Source: Pseudomonas hygromyciniae
Lineage (GTDB): Bacteria > Pseudomonadota > Gammaproteobacteria > Pseudomonadales > Pseudomonadaceae
NCBI RefSeq assembly: GCF_016925675.1
Contig: NZ_CP070506.1
Coordinates: 2,540,501 to 2,604,500, forward strand
Direction: 5' to 3'
DNA: 64,000 bases
Both the position numbers and the translations under genes were made by a program. The notes under the pieces were generated by a model. It had not been told where the DNA came from. It did not search any database and was given only the letters and a program-made list of their open reading frames with translations. Shown here one piece after another: positions 17,493 to 26,221 of the stretch (position 1 is its first letter; the number at the start of each line of letters is the position of its first letter).

Positions 17493-17929
17493 TGGTGTTC
17501 CTCCTCGGACTGAACAGCGTAGCAGTTGGGTCGCTTGGTGGTGGATTGTGTTCGGTCGGCAGGACGCCGGGGAGGGGTGAAAAGAGTTCCAAAACTAAAA
17601 CTGCACCCCTTGTAGAATGCGGTCTGAAGCCCGGTAGATTTCCGCCAGTAATGGAACGCCAAGACGCTTCAACGCAGCAGCCCGCTGGAGTTTGCATAGC
17701 GGTCTTGAAAACCGGTTAAGGCCGGCGCCCAAAGGGCGGCTCCATGTTTTAGGTAAATCGTTCTGTACTGAGGGCTCGTTCCAGGGCAGTGGGGGGATCA
17801 AGGAGGCGCACAAAAGTAGTTCCGCAACTCAAAACGGCAAGCTTGGCCTGCCTGCGTTACAGCCACTTGAAAATAGCTGCGATGCGGAATTTTTATCGTT
17901 TTAAGTTGTTGATTTATAGATAAAATATT
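17493..17929. other. Gene-free stretch before the tRNA-Cys fragment
   Basis: No convincing coding frame. The 18-base string CGGTCGGCAGGACGCCGG at 17553-17570 recurs exactly at 47121-47138, beside tRNA-Leu. The end is AT-rich. A CCGGTTAAGGCCGG palindrome lies near 17711. I see nothing else. Confidence 0.5.
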
Positions 17930-17978
17930 GTGGATTGCAAATCCGCCTACGCCGGTTCGATTCCGACCTCGGCCTCCA
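17930..17978 (+). other. 3' fragment of tRNA-Cys(GCA), probable attachment site
   Basis: From about 17932 the sequence matches the anticodon arm (loop TTGCAAA, anticodon GCA), T arm, acceptor 3' strand and CCA of bacterial tRNA-Cys, ending at 17978. The D arm and 5' half are replaced by unrelated AT-rich DNA. It points rightward, so the inserted side is to the left, opposite to the tRNA-Gly fragment at 12313. Confidence 0.87.
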
Positions 17979-17988
17979 CTCTTGAAAG

Positions 17989-18018
17989 CCCCGTAGATTA
18001 ACGTCTACGGGGTTTTTT
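17989..18018 (+). terminator. Strong Rho-independent terminator
   Basis: A perfect nine-base stem, CCCCGTAGA with TCTACGGGG, a six-base loop and a T6 tail follow the tRNA-Cys remnant. It is probably the original terminator of the tRNA transcript. Confidence 0.92.
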
Positions 18019-18278
18019 ATTGCCTAAGATTTGACGATCACTTCCGCAATTTCTCGGATCGCTTGCGCAACCCTACCTTTTTTCGCGAAATTAAAGACGC
18101 CGTTATCGGTATGCCTCTCCTCGATTGGACGTGGGGTTGTGCTCGAGACTAAGGAGCCTGTGCGTCCACTAACGGTCAATAACGGAAATTTAGGGCAGGG
18201 GGCAATAAATCTGTCCTGTCCCGTCTGTTCCTTGGCTTTCCCTCAGCCCCGTTGCCTCAGATAGCGGGCCATCTAAAC

Positions 18279-19094
18279 TCAGGCTTTCAACAGCGTATCC
18301 GTGATTATTCCGGAAAAGATCGTCTCCACCGGCCCGGTGAGAAAGACTGGTCCCACGCCATCCCATTGAACCGTTACAGTTCCGCCGTCACATTCAACCT
18401 CAACGCAATTGTCTAAAAATCCACGACGAATTCCATTAACCGCGGCGCCACAACAGCAGGAACCTGACCCCAGCGGAATGCTCCCTCCGCGCTCCCAAAT
18501 ACGCAACCGGATGTGCTCTCGGTCAATGATCTGGACGAAATGCACGTTCGTCCTTAGGGGAAACAAAGGGTTGGTTTCAATTACTGGTCCAATCGCCGCT
18601 ATCTCAACGGCTGGCAGGTCATCCACAAAATAGGTGCAGTGCGGATTTCCCATGCTACAAGCCGTTGGGTCACCGGCAAGTGGCAACACCGAAGTATCCA
18701 TTTCAAGAGCCAGAGGAATATCTGACCAACTGAAAAGCGGCTTTCCCATATTGACGGAAATGGCTCCGGTTGACGTACGTTCACAAGTCAGCAGGCCACG
18801 GTTGGTTCGCAGGGTTACCGAAGTGATATCGGATTCGCGCATCAATACATCCGCCGCCCCCCGCGTTGCGCTGCCGCAAGCGTCCAGCGATGAGCCATCT
18901 GCATTCCAGAAGATCAAGCGCGCATCTGCATCATCGCAATCGAGCATCACCGCGATTTGATTGAAGCCGATTCCTCGGTTGCGATCTCCCAATAGCCCAG
19001 CCAAATTGCTTGTGACTGGATTGGGGGACGTTCGCGAGTCCACGACAACGAAGTCATCGCCATTGGCGTGCATTTTATGAAAATCCAGCGGCAT
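18279..19094 (-). CDS. Diaminopimelate epimerase paralogue
   Basis: Translation from 19094 (MPLDFHKMHANGDDFVVVDS) aligns with DapF and places one catalytic cysteine at position 73 (DACGSATRG), the same number as in characterised DapF. The second is in GSGSCCCGA (residues 213-215), where DapF normally has GTGACA. Both motifs are variant, HANGDDF replaces the usual HGLGNDF, and the gene lies in an accessory zone. It may act on another amino acid or in secondary metabolism rather than in lysine synthesis. A longer frame starts at 19235 but lacks a ribosome site. Confidence 0.82.
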   Translation of the reverse strand: MPLDFHKMHANGDDFVVVDSRTSPNPVTSNLAGLLGDRNRGIGFNQIAVMLDCDDADARLIFWNADGSSLDACGSATRGAADVLMRESDITSVTLRTNRGLLTCERTSTGAISVNMGKPLFSWSDIPLALEMDTSVLPLAGDPTACSMGNPHCTYFVDDLPAVEIAAIGPVIETNPLFPLRTNVHFVQIIDREHIRLRIWERGGSIPLGSGSCCCGAAVNGIRRGFLDNCVEVECDGGTVTVQWDGVGPVFLTGPVETIFSGIITDTLLKA

Positions 19095-19594
19095 AAATAG
19101 ACCTGGCGGCGAGACATGATCAATTAAGGTTTTAGAGCGATCTATCCCTATTTGCATGATTTTAGCAAGCTGTGTGGAAGCTCTTGAGCAGAATGTGTTG
19201 GGCAGACTGGACCATGGTTGTGTTTGATTCGCCACCGGCTGCTATTGGTCCTGCCCCTCACGGAGGAAAGCAAACGGCCCAGCGAATCCGCACTAACGCG
19301 ACATCGAAATGCCTTTGCCATCAGGCCCGAATGAGTCGTCGCATAACTCAGGAGTAAGGCGACAACTAAGGCTTGGCGCGACGTGTAGGTCGGGCCCAAA
19401 GCAGACGGTGGGCAGTCTACTAATGCATCAGTAATGATGCGCCCAGCCTGTCGCGCTCTTACGCTGTATTGTCGCGCTTACAAAATCACCTTTTATGATG
19501 ATCAACAGGTTATGTGTAGCGATGGAAAGTCATACAACATACACTCAGCAATTCCGCGACAGAACCGTCGCCTAATAAATATTCAGGAGCAATT
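19095..19594. other. Intergenic region with palindromic repeat pieces
   Basis: 500 bases between divergent genes. A fragment near 19230-19290 (CTGCTATTGG, then CTGCCCCTCACGG) resembles the GGCCGATT repeat family. The right end should hold the promoter of the lipoprotein gene, with AGGAG before its ATG. No coding frame is convincing. Confidence 0.45.
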
Positions 19595-20047
19595 ATGAAA
19601 CTTTTCGCGGCATTCACGATTTTGTTATTTGCATTAGTAGGATGCGCTACAACTGGGAGCCAATCGCCACAGCAAGCTGCGCAATCTGCAGCAATTTTAT
19701 TTGAGCAGCAAAAATTCAATTTAGTTTGGGTTCCCGCAGCGAATAACGGCATTTCCGGAGCTATGGCATCCGCTCTTATCGGAAGTGCAGGTTTAGAATC
19801 TCCAATTGTTTCAAGCATCTACCAAGTAATTGCCCCTGCAAGCAAAGTTGATGTTCGTGTCGCCATCTCAGGAACCAATAGTTCTTTTGCAGCCAACTCA
19901 GCTATTGCCGCTTTAAGTAATACATCAAGCATGCTCCCTAAGTTGCAACTTGCATTTATCGGCTCGACATCAGATGCCGCGGCAGTTCGCTCGGCAGTTG
20001 AGGCTAAAGGCGGTAAGTTCTTACACGCCACACCAAATGGCTCCTAA
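19595..20047 (+). CDS. Putative lipoprotein
   Basis: 150 residues with a lipoprotein signal, MKLFAAFTILLFALVGC, where Cys17 would be lipidated. The mature part is Ala/Ser-rich (QQAAQSAAILFEQQKFN, later GSTSDAAAVRSAVEAKGG). AGGAGC lies upstream of the ATG. Codon use is AT-richer than in the flanking genes, suggesting recent acquisition. No family is recognised. Confidence 0.78.
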   Translation: MKLFAAFTILLFALVGCATTGSQSPQQAAQSAAILFEQQKFNLVWVPAANNGISGAMASALIGSAGLESPIVSSIYQVIAPASKVDVRVAISGTNSSFAANSAIAALSNTSSMLPKLQLAFIGSTSDAAAVRSAVEAKGGKFLHATPNGS

Positions 20048-20081
20048 CTCGCGGTTTCTGTCTGTCATGATAGACGTCTGT

Positions 20082-20127
20082 CGGCCAATAGCTGCCGATC
20101 TTGAAAAGCTGTTTTCGACCCATAGCT
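20082..20127. repeat. Repeat related to the GGCCGATT palindromes
   Basis: GGCCAATAGCTGCC at 20082-20095 is followed by a second copy-like CATAGCTGCC near 20121-20130, separated by the imperfect palindrome AAAAGCTGTTTT. It resembles the elements at 14273 and 17128. Confidence 0.5.
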
Positions 20128-20187
20128 GCCCTTGATGTATGCGTGTTGTCGCCATATGTTATTGGCATTCATGGAGGATTCTGACTG

Positions 20188-20757
20188 ATGGCACGTGTGG
20201 GATTGATACTGGCACCCGGTTTTGCGGACTGGGAATACGCTTTCATTGCTGGAACTGCGTCTCCGTTTTACGGGATCGATGTCAGGTTTTTCGCTTCTGC
20301 TACGGGGCAGTTTCGCTCGCAGGGTGGATTGGCGGTAACGGTCGAGAGCAGTTTGCAACAATGTCTGGACTGGAAACCGGACGTTGTAGTCGTGATTGGA
20401 GGAATGGTCTGGGAAGGTGCAGAAGCACCTGATATTCGGGAGTTTCTTCATGCTAGTCGTGCAAGTGGAGCGACAATTGCCGGTATCTGTGGGGGAACGC
20501 TGGCACTTGCCAGGGCCAGTCTTCTCGACACCGTTCCTCATACATCGAACAGCGCCGACTTCCTGCAACAGAATGCCATGGGTTATGAGGGGGGCACGCT
20601 TTATCGAAGCAGCCCAATTGCTGTGGTTGCAGACCGCATCATAACTGCTCCAGGCCCTGCACCCGTTAGCTTCACCTGCGCAGTGTTCGAAGCCGCCGGG
20701 CTATCTTCCGAGACCACTTTTCAATTCAGAACAATGTTGGCAGCGGAACATCGGTGA
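20188..20757 (+). CDS. DJ-1/PfpI family protein (glutamine amidotransferase-like)
   Basis: 189 residues of the DJ-1/PfpI fold: MARVGLILAPGFADWEYAFI at the start, VVVIGGMVWEG in the middle, and the nucleophile elbow AGICGGTLALA near residues 98-108 with its cysteine. Members range from glyoxalase/deglycase-like chaperones to regulators; the substrate cannot be told here. A GGAGG ribosome site precedes the ATG. No AraC-type DNA-binding domain is fused. Confidence 0.88.
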   Translation: MARVGLILAPGFADWEYAFIAGTASPFYGIDVRFFASATGQFRSQGGLAVTVESSLQQCLDWKPDVVVVIGGMVWEGAEAPDIREFLHASRASGATIAGICGGTLALARASLLDTVPHTSNSADFLQQNAMGYEGGTLYRSSPIAVVADRIITAPGPAPVSFTCAVFEAAGLSSETTFQFRTMLAAEHR

Positions 20758-21035
20758 CTGCGTCGTCCTACAAAACAGCCGGTTAGGTGATGTGTTCGAG
20801 TGGCCGCTCATTGCCGGAAGCAGTCACCGTTCTAGTCGTCCGGACCAAGCTTCTCGACGCCATATGCGGCGATTTATCGCGTCGCGAAGAACTCAACCGC
20901 GCCGGCGGCAAGGCAGAGGGTTTTGTGCCGGGGCTGGAATCCACCAAGGCCATCAAGAGACAGGTCGGCGAGTCGTTGTATGTGGGTTAAGACGACGGGG
21001 CGAGCCATCGGGCTAGTGAGTTGCTGGGTAAGTCA
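20758..21035. other. Degraded stretch
   Basis: A 67-codon plus-strand frame (20787-20990) contains RTKLLDAICGDLSRREELNR but has no usable ribosome site and no family I recognise. It may be the tail of a lost gene. Confidence 0.3.
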
Positions 21036-21233
21036 TTAGCTAGGGCAGGGCGCTTCGCGGTCGAGGAGCCTGGCGGTGAGGAGTACGCCCAGTTCGTTCA
21101 GTTGGTGGATGGCCAGGGCGATATCGCGGTGTTTGCCGTTGAGGTCGTCGGACAGGTCGAGCAGCAGGGTGCTGACGCTGGTAAAGGTTTCGTAGCTGTG
21201 GATGATGAGGGTTTCGTTGCTGGCGTTGATTGG
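21036..21233 (-). pseudogene. C-terminal remnant of a DUF6124-like protein
   Basis: The minus-strand frame reads NETLIIHSYETFTSVSTLLL, then HRDIALAIHQLNELGVLLTA, and stops at 21036. This is the C-terminal half of a short protein family abundant in fluorescent pseudomonads (DUF6124). An in-frame stop precedes it and no N-terminus is present. A similar remnant is at 29450-29700. Confidence 0.6.
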
Positions 21234-21373
21234 TCAAGAGTGGGTTGTTATCAAGGTGTTGGTAGCTGGACAGTAGGTCCGGACGAGCCGGCAACGAAGG
21301 ACCAGGTGTGCGAACTTTTGGTTCGCTCGGCTGGGATCTACGAACTGCAAGTTTACTTATCGGAAAAAGACCA

Positions 21374-21976
21374 ATGCTAGGGAAAGTCAGCAAAAAATAT
21401 CTCGTCTGGGGCGCGGTTGCACTCTGCGCGAGCCTTCTGTCCGGGTGCGCGACGTCGCGCTACGACGGCAAGCACGCGCCGGACCCGAGTAAGGCGGTCA
21501 TCGTGGGTTCGATTGGTGAGAGCCATGTGATGATGCCGCCGCATGGGCTGGTGGTTGAGATCAAACAACAGGGAGCACCCGGCACCGCATTACGGCTGAC
21601 GACGTTGGGTAATGAAGATGATCAGCCATCACCCCATGTGCTGGGCCATTACTTCATGTATGAAGTGCCGCCTGGTGAGTATGAGTACACGCAGTGGCAT
21701 TACGTGCATTACGCGGGAAGATCGATGCCGCGCCCTGTGCCTGCGGTTTTCTCGGTGAGGGCCGGGGAAACCCTCTATATCGGCGATCTGCGCGCCGATG
21801 CACTGCGCTTTTGCCTGTCCAACGTGAACAATGCCGAGAACACTTTGCAGGAGCTGAAGCGCAAGTACCCGATGCTCAAAGACCGAAACATCGTGAATCT
21901 GACGGCAACGAGTGGTTTTGCGCCTTGGCCGAGTTCTGATGCCACTGACTTCGGTAAAGGGCTCTGCACGCTCTGA
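21374..21976 (+). CDS. Putative outer-membrane lipoprotein
   Basis: About 200 residues from the ATG at 21374. The signal region LVWGAVALCASLLSGC gives a clear lipobox. The longer frame from 21308 would bury that signal, so the internal start is preferred. The mature domain includes GLVVEIKQQGAPGTALRL and YEVPPGEYEYTQWHY, a beta-rich pattern like carbohydrate- or peptidoglycan-binding lipoproteins. It probably forms a pair with the DUF2846-like lipoprotein 65 bases downstream. Confidence 0.82.
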   Translation: MLGKVSKKYLVWGAVALCASLLSGCATSRYDGKHAPDPSKAVIVGSIGESHVMMPPHGLVVEIKQQGAPGTALRLTTLGNEDDQPSPHVLGHYFMYEVPPGEYEYTQWHYVHYAGRSMPRPVPAVFSVRAGETLYIGDLRADALRFCLSNVNNAENTLQELKRKYPMLKDRNIVNLTATSGFAPWPSSDATDFGKGLCTL

Positions 21977-22041
21977 ATCCGGTATCGGTGACAGTCATCG
22001 AACCCGACGCCCATTGATCCAAGTTCAAGGAGTTTCATGCT

Positions 22042-22563
22042 ATGAAGCGCTGTACGCTACTTTGGGCCAGCCTGTTCGCGGGCCTGGCCTTACTGACCGG
22101 CTGTATCGGCGGTCCGGACCTGACAGGCCAACCGTTCTTCACGTCACCTGCAGAACCCCGTCCGGATGAGGCCACAGTGTACTTCTATCGCACGTCGGCC
22201 AGCATCGGTAATGGGGTCGCCCCGACTATTCTGGTCGATGGCCGCACCATCGGCACCTTGCCCTCAGGTAGTTTTTTCAAAGCCGGCATTCCCGCCGGCA
22301 AGCACAGCGTGGCCTCCACCTCGCCACCTTTCATCAGCGGTATGGTTAACAAGCGTTTCGATATCACCGTCGAGAATGGAAAGGTGTATTACATCGCAGA
22401 CCAACTCAGCACTTCTGCCTACAAGGACGGACAGACCTTGGGCGAAGTCGACGACGGTCGTTTCGGTGGAACAATGTTTTACTCGCGCTACGCGCTTGTG
22501 CCTGCCGAGGAAGCGCTGCGTTCTATCAAGTGGTGCCAAGAGCTGCCGGCAACCGCACCGTAA
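22042..22563 (+). CDS. DUF2846-like lipoprotein
   Basis: 173 residues. The signal peptide ends in LALLTGC (lipobox). The domain EATVYFYRTSASIGNG, VDGRTIGTLPSGSFFKAGIPAG, TVENGKVYYI matches DUF2846 lipoproteins, which have a short all-beta fold of unknown role. AAGGAG lies ten bases before the ATG. It is likely co-transcribed with the preceding lipoprotein. Confidence 0.88.
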   Translation: MKRCTLLWASLFAGLALLTGCIGGPDLTGQPFFTSPAEPRPDEATVYFYRTSASIGNGVAPTILVDGRTIGTLPSGSFFKAGIPAGKHSVASTSPPFISGMVNKRFDITVENGKVYYIADQLSTSAYKDGQTLGEVDDGRFGGTMFYSRYALVPAEEALRSIKWCQELPATAP

Positions 22564-22945
22564 CCATGCGAAGCCCATGCTCCGGCCAGCCCCGTTCCAA
22601 GCCCACCGTGGCAGGATAGGTTGCTGAGGGGAAATCCGACCAGCCCTACGGGGCTGCGTTGGAGAGCGGTCTGGAGTACCGATTGCCAGCTATGGACACG
22701 CCGTCAGATGGAAATCAAGCGTCAGGTCAGGACGCTCTACCAATGCAGCTAGCCAAAGGAAAATATTCTCCGGCGCTCCGCCATAAGAGGGAAAGAGGAC
22801 GTATCGGGGCGCCCTGTGTACCCGATATCAGTGGCTGAAACAGATTTATTTTTCTAACGGTTTTCGATATCAGGGCAGGGCTCATTGCCGACCAAGCAGC
22901 CTTGAGGGCGGCGCAGACGTATATCAGGGACGTCTGCCAGCGACC
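22564..22945. other. Intergenic region, nothing definite
   Basis: No supported gene. A short tRNA D-arm-like string (GACGCTCTACCAATGCAGC on the plus strand) occurs near 22730 but no tRNA fold extends from it. An ACAGATTTATTTTTCTA piece near 22840 resembles other short repeats in this window. Confidence 0.4.
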
Positions 22946-23077
22946 CTAGGAGGCCAGGGTTTCGCTTTGTGTTTTGGCGGCCAGCTCTTTTTGACGGTTC
23001 TTCTTATCCAATTGGTAGCCCAACCAGAGTGTGGCGATACCGAAAACAACCAGTAGTGCTATCTGATATATGGGCAC
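22946..23077 (-). CDS. Small single-pass membrane protein (43 residues)
   Basis: A frame from GTG 23077 to TAG 22946 encodes a hydrophobic segment (IALLVVFGIATLWLGY) followed by a basic, then charged tail (QLDKKNRQKELAAK). An AGAGAG ribosome-like site precedes it. This topology is typical of real small membrane proteins. The function is unknown. Confidence 0.55.
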   Translation of the reverse strand: MPIYQIALLVVFGIATLWLGYQLDKKNRQKELAAKTQSETLAS

Positions 23078-23323
23078 TATTTCTCTCTGAAAAAATAGAC
23101 ACGCAGGATTTGGCTGCATCGTGCAGTATTTTTTCCGAAGCGCTCAGGTGCGTGACGAGTGAGCGGCGATGTGATGGTGGGCTGATCAGGGCTTAAAGAA
23201 AAGAAAGACCTGCGAGCAGGCCGTGGTGGCCTGCTGCAGTAACATTCAGGAGTAGCGAGAGCAATAGTGTTTTTGTTTTTGTAGATTATTAGATCGCTAC
23301 TCTCTTATGTTGCTTTATTATTT

Positions 23324-23623
23324 TTAAGATGCGCTTCGGCAGCTCTCGCAGCGCCATCCCTTATAACTTTCGGATTTCTCAAGCGCTGTAACCAAATCAC
23401 GACCGCCTATGCTGTTTTGGCAGTTGTTATGCTTTTCATTTGGTTCTTTTATCCCCTCGCATTGTTTTTTCAGGAAGGGGCTTACCACCGCCTGCTGCCT
23501 TGACGAAAGCGCTCTAAAGCCCTTGTCTACCGCTAGCTGGGCGAAGCTTTGTACGCTTGGTTTTTCACCTTGAAATGCGTTCTGCGCGATAAGGGCCGAG
23601 AAAATCTCTCGCTCGATAGTCAT
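23324..23623 (-). CDS. Hypothetical protein with cysteine pairs
   Basis: 99 residues from ATG 23623 with AAGGA eight bases upstream. The N-terminus is helical (MTIEREIFSALIAQNAFQG). The C-terminal part has Cys at LKKQCEG, NNCQNS and a final WRCESC motif that could bind zinc. There is no membrane segment and no family is recognised. It lies alone in AT-rich DNA. Confidence 0.6.
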   Translation of the reverse strand: MTIEREIFSALIAQNAFQGEKPSVQSFAQLAVDKGFRALSSRQQAVVSPFLKKQCEGIKEPNEKHNNCQNSIGGRDLVTALEKSESYKGWRCESCRSAS

Positions 23624-24160
23624 TCTTTAATCCTTTATTCAATCAACAAGTTTGCTCATGTTTTTTATTATTCTGAGCGATGCGAAAGCATACGTTACCA
23701 TTAGGTGTAGTTTTATTGAACTGGGTTTCCATCCAGCTATAAACGGCAAGGCTTCGCATTTTTGCTCAGTAAATGTTGGTTTCTTGGTGTTTAGAATATT
23801 TCAATAGGTCTTTGTTGCAATTTGTTTCTTGTTCGGGAGAGTGAAGAAGTTTTGCTTTGCACTTTAATAAGGCCGTGCGCCGTGGGAAGCTCCTGTTTTT
23901 CGCACTAAATTTAAGAGTGACGATACTTCTTATGCGCTTCTATAAAGTTTCGCGATTCCCTATTTCGGGCTGTCGACAAAATTTTCGCGGCAGGTACTGT
24001 GTGCGAAGCGAGCCAAACTGCCTTGACTAACTAACAGGGGGGGGCGAAGTTCTCTAGTCTCCACAGAAGAGGCGGTGCGTTTTTGGCTAGAGGCTGAGTC
24101 TCTGGTCGAGTCGGTTCGGGAGTGCCAACACAAAGCCCTAAGCGACGAGGGCGCTACTCA
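23624..24160. other. AT-rich gene-free region
   Basis: 537 bases with low GC for this genome and no frame with coding character. It separates a lone hypothetical gene from a cluster of gene remnants (SRAP, chemoreceptor, umuC) and looks like a decay zone. No RNA gene is recognised. Confidence 0.5.
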
Positions 24161-24397
24161 TCATTGAGTCGGATGGATCCGCTCAGGACCTTGATTGCGC
24201 ACATTGTCAACAGCTGTGCTCACCCCATACCACTCGAAGACCTCTGAGGGCTCGCCCAGGTTCAGCGCCAATTGTTCCGCCTGCTCCTTTGTTGTGGCTG
24301 GGTCCAACCATTCCTGGGCCAGGTCCTGAGCCAGCACCACCGGCTGCCGATCGTGCACATCGACCATGCCGCCTGCACTGTCGGCCACCTCAAAGAT
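24161..24397 (-). pseudogene. C-terminal remnant of a second SRAP (YedK-like) gene
   Basis: The frame reads GGMVDVHDRQPVVLAQDLAQ, then a FEWYGV block, and parallels the end of the intact SRAP protein at 6020-6721 (MVDIHDRKPLVL, then FEWYAV). About 75 of some 230 residues survive; the Cys2 active site is lost. It is a diverged paralogue, not a recent duplicate. Confidence 0.8.
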
Positions 24398-24420
24398 TGA
24401 GGGGCTAGAACATTGCCGAC

Positions 24421-24600
24421 GAGACCTCGCTGCATATGCAACGCAGCAAGCGCTCCAGTGCGCAGTCGGTGTCCGGCGTTCCCGAGGCCGGTGACGCGTT
24501 AAGCACGATAGTAACCATGATCGAGCGGATCAACGGCATGAACCACCAAATCGCCACTGCCGCCGAGCAGCAGAGCACCGTTACCGAGCAGATCAGCCGG
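24421..24600 (+). pseudogene. Remnant of a methyl-accepting chemotaxis protein
   Basis: The frame contains DALSTIVTMIERINGMNHQI and TAAEQQSTVTEQISR, the tail of a chemoreceptor signalling domain. It has no start, no membrane segments and no C-terminal completion. It is unrelated in position to the intact chemoreceptor on the other strand at 26261. Confidence 0.72.
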
Positions 24601-24638
24601 TGCATTTTGTATGCCTGTGGTTGCGCAAACCGTCGTAG

Positions 24639-25883
24639 TTACGGTGCTACGTCAGCGCCGGACAGCCGGGTGATCAGTGCCACAGTAAGGTAAAGCCTCG
24701 GAGCAATGCTCGACAGCTCGATGTATTCGTCATCGGCGTGCAATCCGGCACCGACGACACCCATCGTCTCCAGCACAGCCGGTTTCGCGCTCCCAGGCAT
24801 GTATGCGTAGCCCGCATCGGTGCCAAAGCGCATGGCGATAGGCTCAATGTTGCGGCCTATTTTTCTGTAAAGAGCTTGTGCGACTTTCGCCAGTTCTTCG
24901 GAGCCCGGATTCTTGGCCAGCGGTGGGCGACCCTTTTCCAGGCGCAATGTCACTTCAGTGCCATCGATGAGTTTTTTTGCAGCGATGCGTTGGGCGTCGG
25001 CGAGTACGCGGTCAGTTTCACTCAGATCGGCGTAACGCATATCAGCCTCGGCCGAGGCGCTGGAAGGAATGATGTTGCGTTTCTCGCCGCTTTTTACCAA
25101 CGTCCAGTTGACCGTGGTGCCTTTGGCCGGATCGCCGAGGTCCTTGAGTTGCAACATCTGGTGCGCGAGTTCCATGGCCGCGTTGCGCCCGGCTTCAGGT
25201 GCAGAACCTGCATGCGAAGACTTGCCCTTCACGTCGAGAAACACGCCGTTTATGCCGTTGGTAGCGACGGTTACCGCGTCTGTGTCCGGTGGCTCGTACG
25301 AGAACACGTAGTCCTGCTGACGAGCGAGCTCGGCGATGATTTTTTTCGAACCAGCAGAGCCGGTTTCTTCATCGGGATTGAATAGCACTGTCAGGGTACC
25401 GAAATCATTGAACTTCTGATCCTGCAGCAGCTGCAATGAATGCAGAATCATCGCCACGCCACCTTTGGCGTCAGCAACACCGGGGCCATAGGCGCGCTCG
25501 CCGTCGAGCTTGAACGGGCGTTTCGCCGCTGTACCTGGCCCGAACACCGTGTCGTAGTGGACCATCAGCAGAAAGTTCTTGCTGCCAGTGCCTTTGAAAG
25601 TGCCCACGATGTTGTCGCCAGCGGAGGGGGTCGCAGGTGTTGTGGTGACTTCAGCACCCAACCCCTTGAGTCGCTCAACCAGCATCGCGCTAACGGTTTT
25701 CAGGCCGAGCGCCTGGCCGGTTCCGGTATCAATGTCCACCAGCTCTTTGACGGTGGCAAGATAGGATTTTTGTTCGGCCTCGGCTTTTTTCAGTAATTGG
25801 GGGGCCAAATCGGTAGCGAATGCGCTACAGGATAAGAATGAAAACGAGAGGGCGGCGGCGATGGATGAACGTCGCATAAGCAT
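24639..25883 (-). CDS. M20 family metallopeptidase, carboxypeptidase G2-like
   Basis: 414 residues with a signal peptide (cleavage after SAFA, about residue 23), so probably periplasmic. Zinc-site motifs are MVHYDTVFG, GVADAKGG, PDEETGS and AGLHADDEY, with the dimerisation domain (GKSSHAGSAPE) between. The order and spacing match glutamate carboxypeptidase (CPG2), which removes C-terminal glutamate from folates and related compounds. AAGGAG precedes the first ATG. The gene is complete. Confidence 0.88.
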   Translation of the reverse strand: MLMRRSSIAAALSFSFLSCSAFATDLAPQLLKKAEAEQKSYLATVKELVDIDTGTGQALGLKTVSAMLVERLKGLGAEVTTTPATPSAGDNIVGTFKGTGSKNFLLMVHYDTVFGPGTAAKRPFKLDGERAYGPGVADAKGGVAMILHSLQLLQDQKFNDFGTLTVLFNPDEETGSAGSKKIIAELARQQDYVFSYEPPDTDAVTVATNGINGVFLDVKGKSSHAGSAPEAGRNAAMELAHQMLQLKDLGDPAKGTTVNWTLVKSGEKRNIIPSSASAEADMRYADLSETDRVLADAQRIAAKKLIDGTEVTLRLEKGRPPLAKNPGSEELAKVAQALYRKIGRNIEPIAMRFGTDAGYAYMPGSAKPAVLETMGVVGAGLHADDEYIELSSIAPRLYLTVALITRLSGADVAP

Positions 25884-25970
25884 GCTGGCTCCTTCAGATC
25901 ATTGCGAATTGAAGCGCCATCTTTACCCCATAAATTTCGTCAACGCCATCTATCGCTGCGGGCGTTCACG

Positions 25971-26078
25971 CAGACAAACAGCTTATGCGCCAGTTGCGAG
26001 CGTGTGTTCCGGCCAGGCTTAGCAAGGGCGCCCATCGTAGTACTGAGCAACCGTGATGGCTGTGTCATTGCCCGTGAG
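25971..26078 (+). pseudogene. N-terminal remnant of a second umuC
   Basis: The translation contains CASCERVFRPGLARAPIVVL and SNRDGCVIAR, parallel to residues 16-46 of the intact UmuC at 7241. The catalytic aspartate region before it is degraded. It lies about 1.6 kb from the SRAP remnant, implying a decayed second mutagenesis cassette. Confidence 0.8.
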
Positions 26079-26221
26079 ATGCCACTTGTGCCAGCGGTCG
26101 GGTTGGGTCACGCAGTCGTAGACGACTAAAGGATCCGCTCCAAACGGAGAGAATGCTCAGCAGCGTGCATGAAACACCTCCTGTGTGGCGAGAGCTTGCA
26201 CTGAGACCTGCCAGGAGAGTC

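Noticed and set aside
1-18000. Search for an integrase or holin gene
   Set aside because: No frame with tyrosine or serine recombinase motifs, and no short multi-helix holin near the lysis genes, was found in the window.
20787-20990. 67-codon plus-strand frame as a real gene
   Set aside because: No ribosome site, no family, and it lies in a remnant-rich stretch.
22725-22750. tRNA D-arm-like sequence
   Set aside because: No acceptor, anticodon or T arm follows in either orientation.
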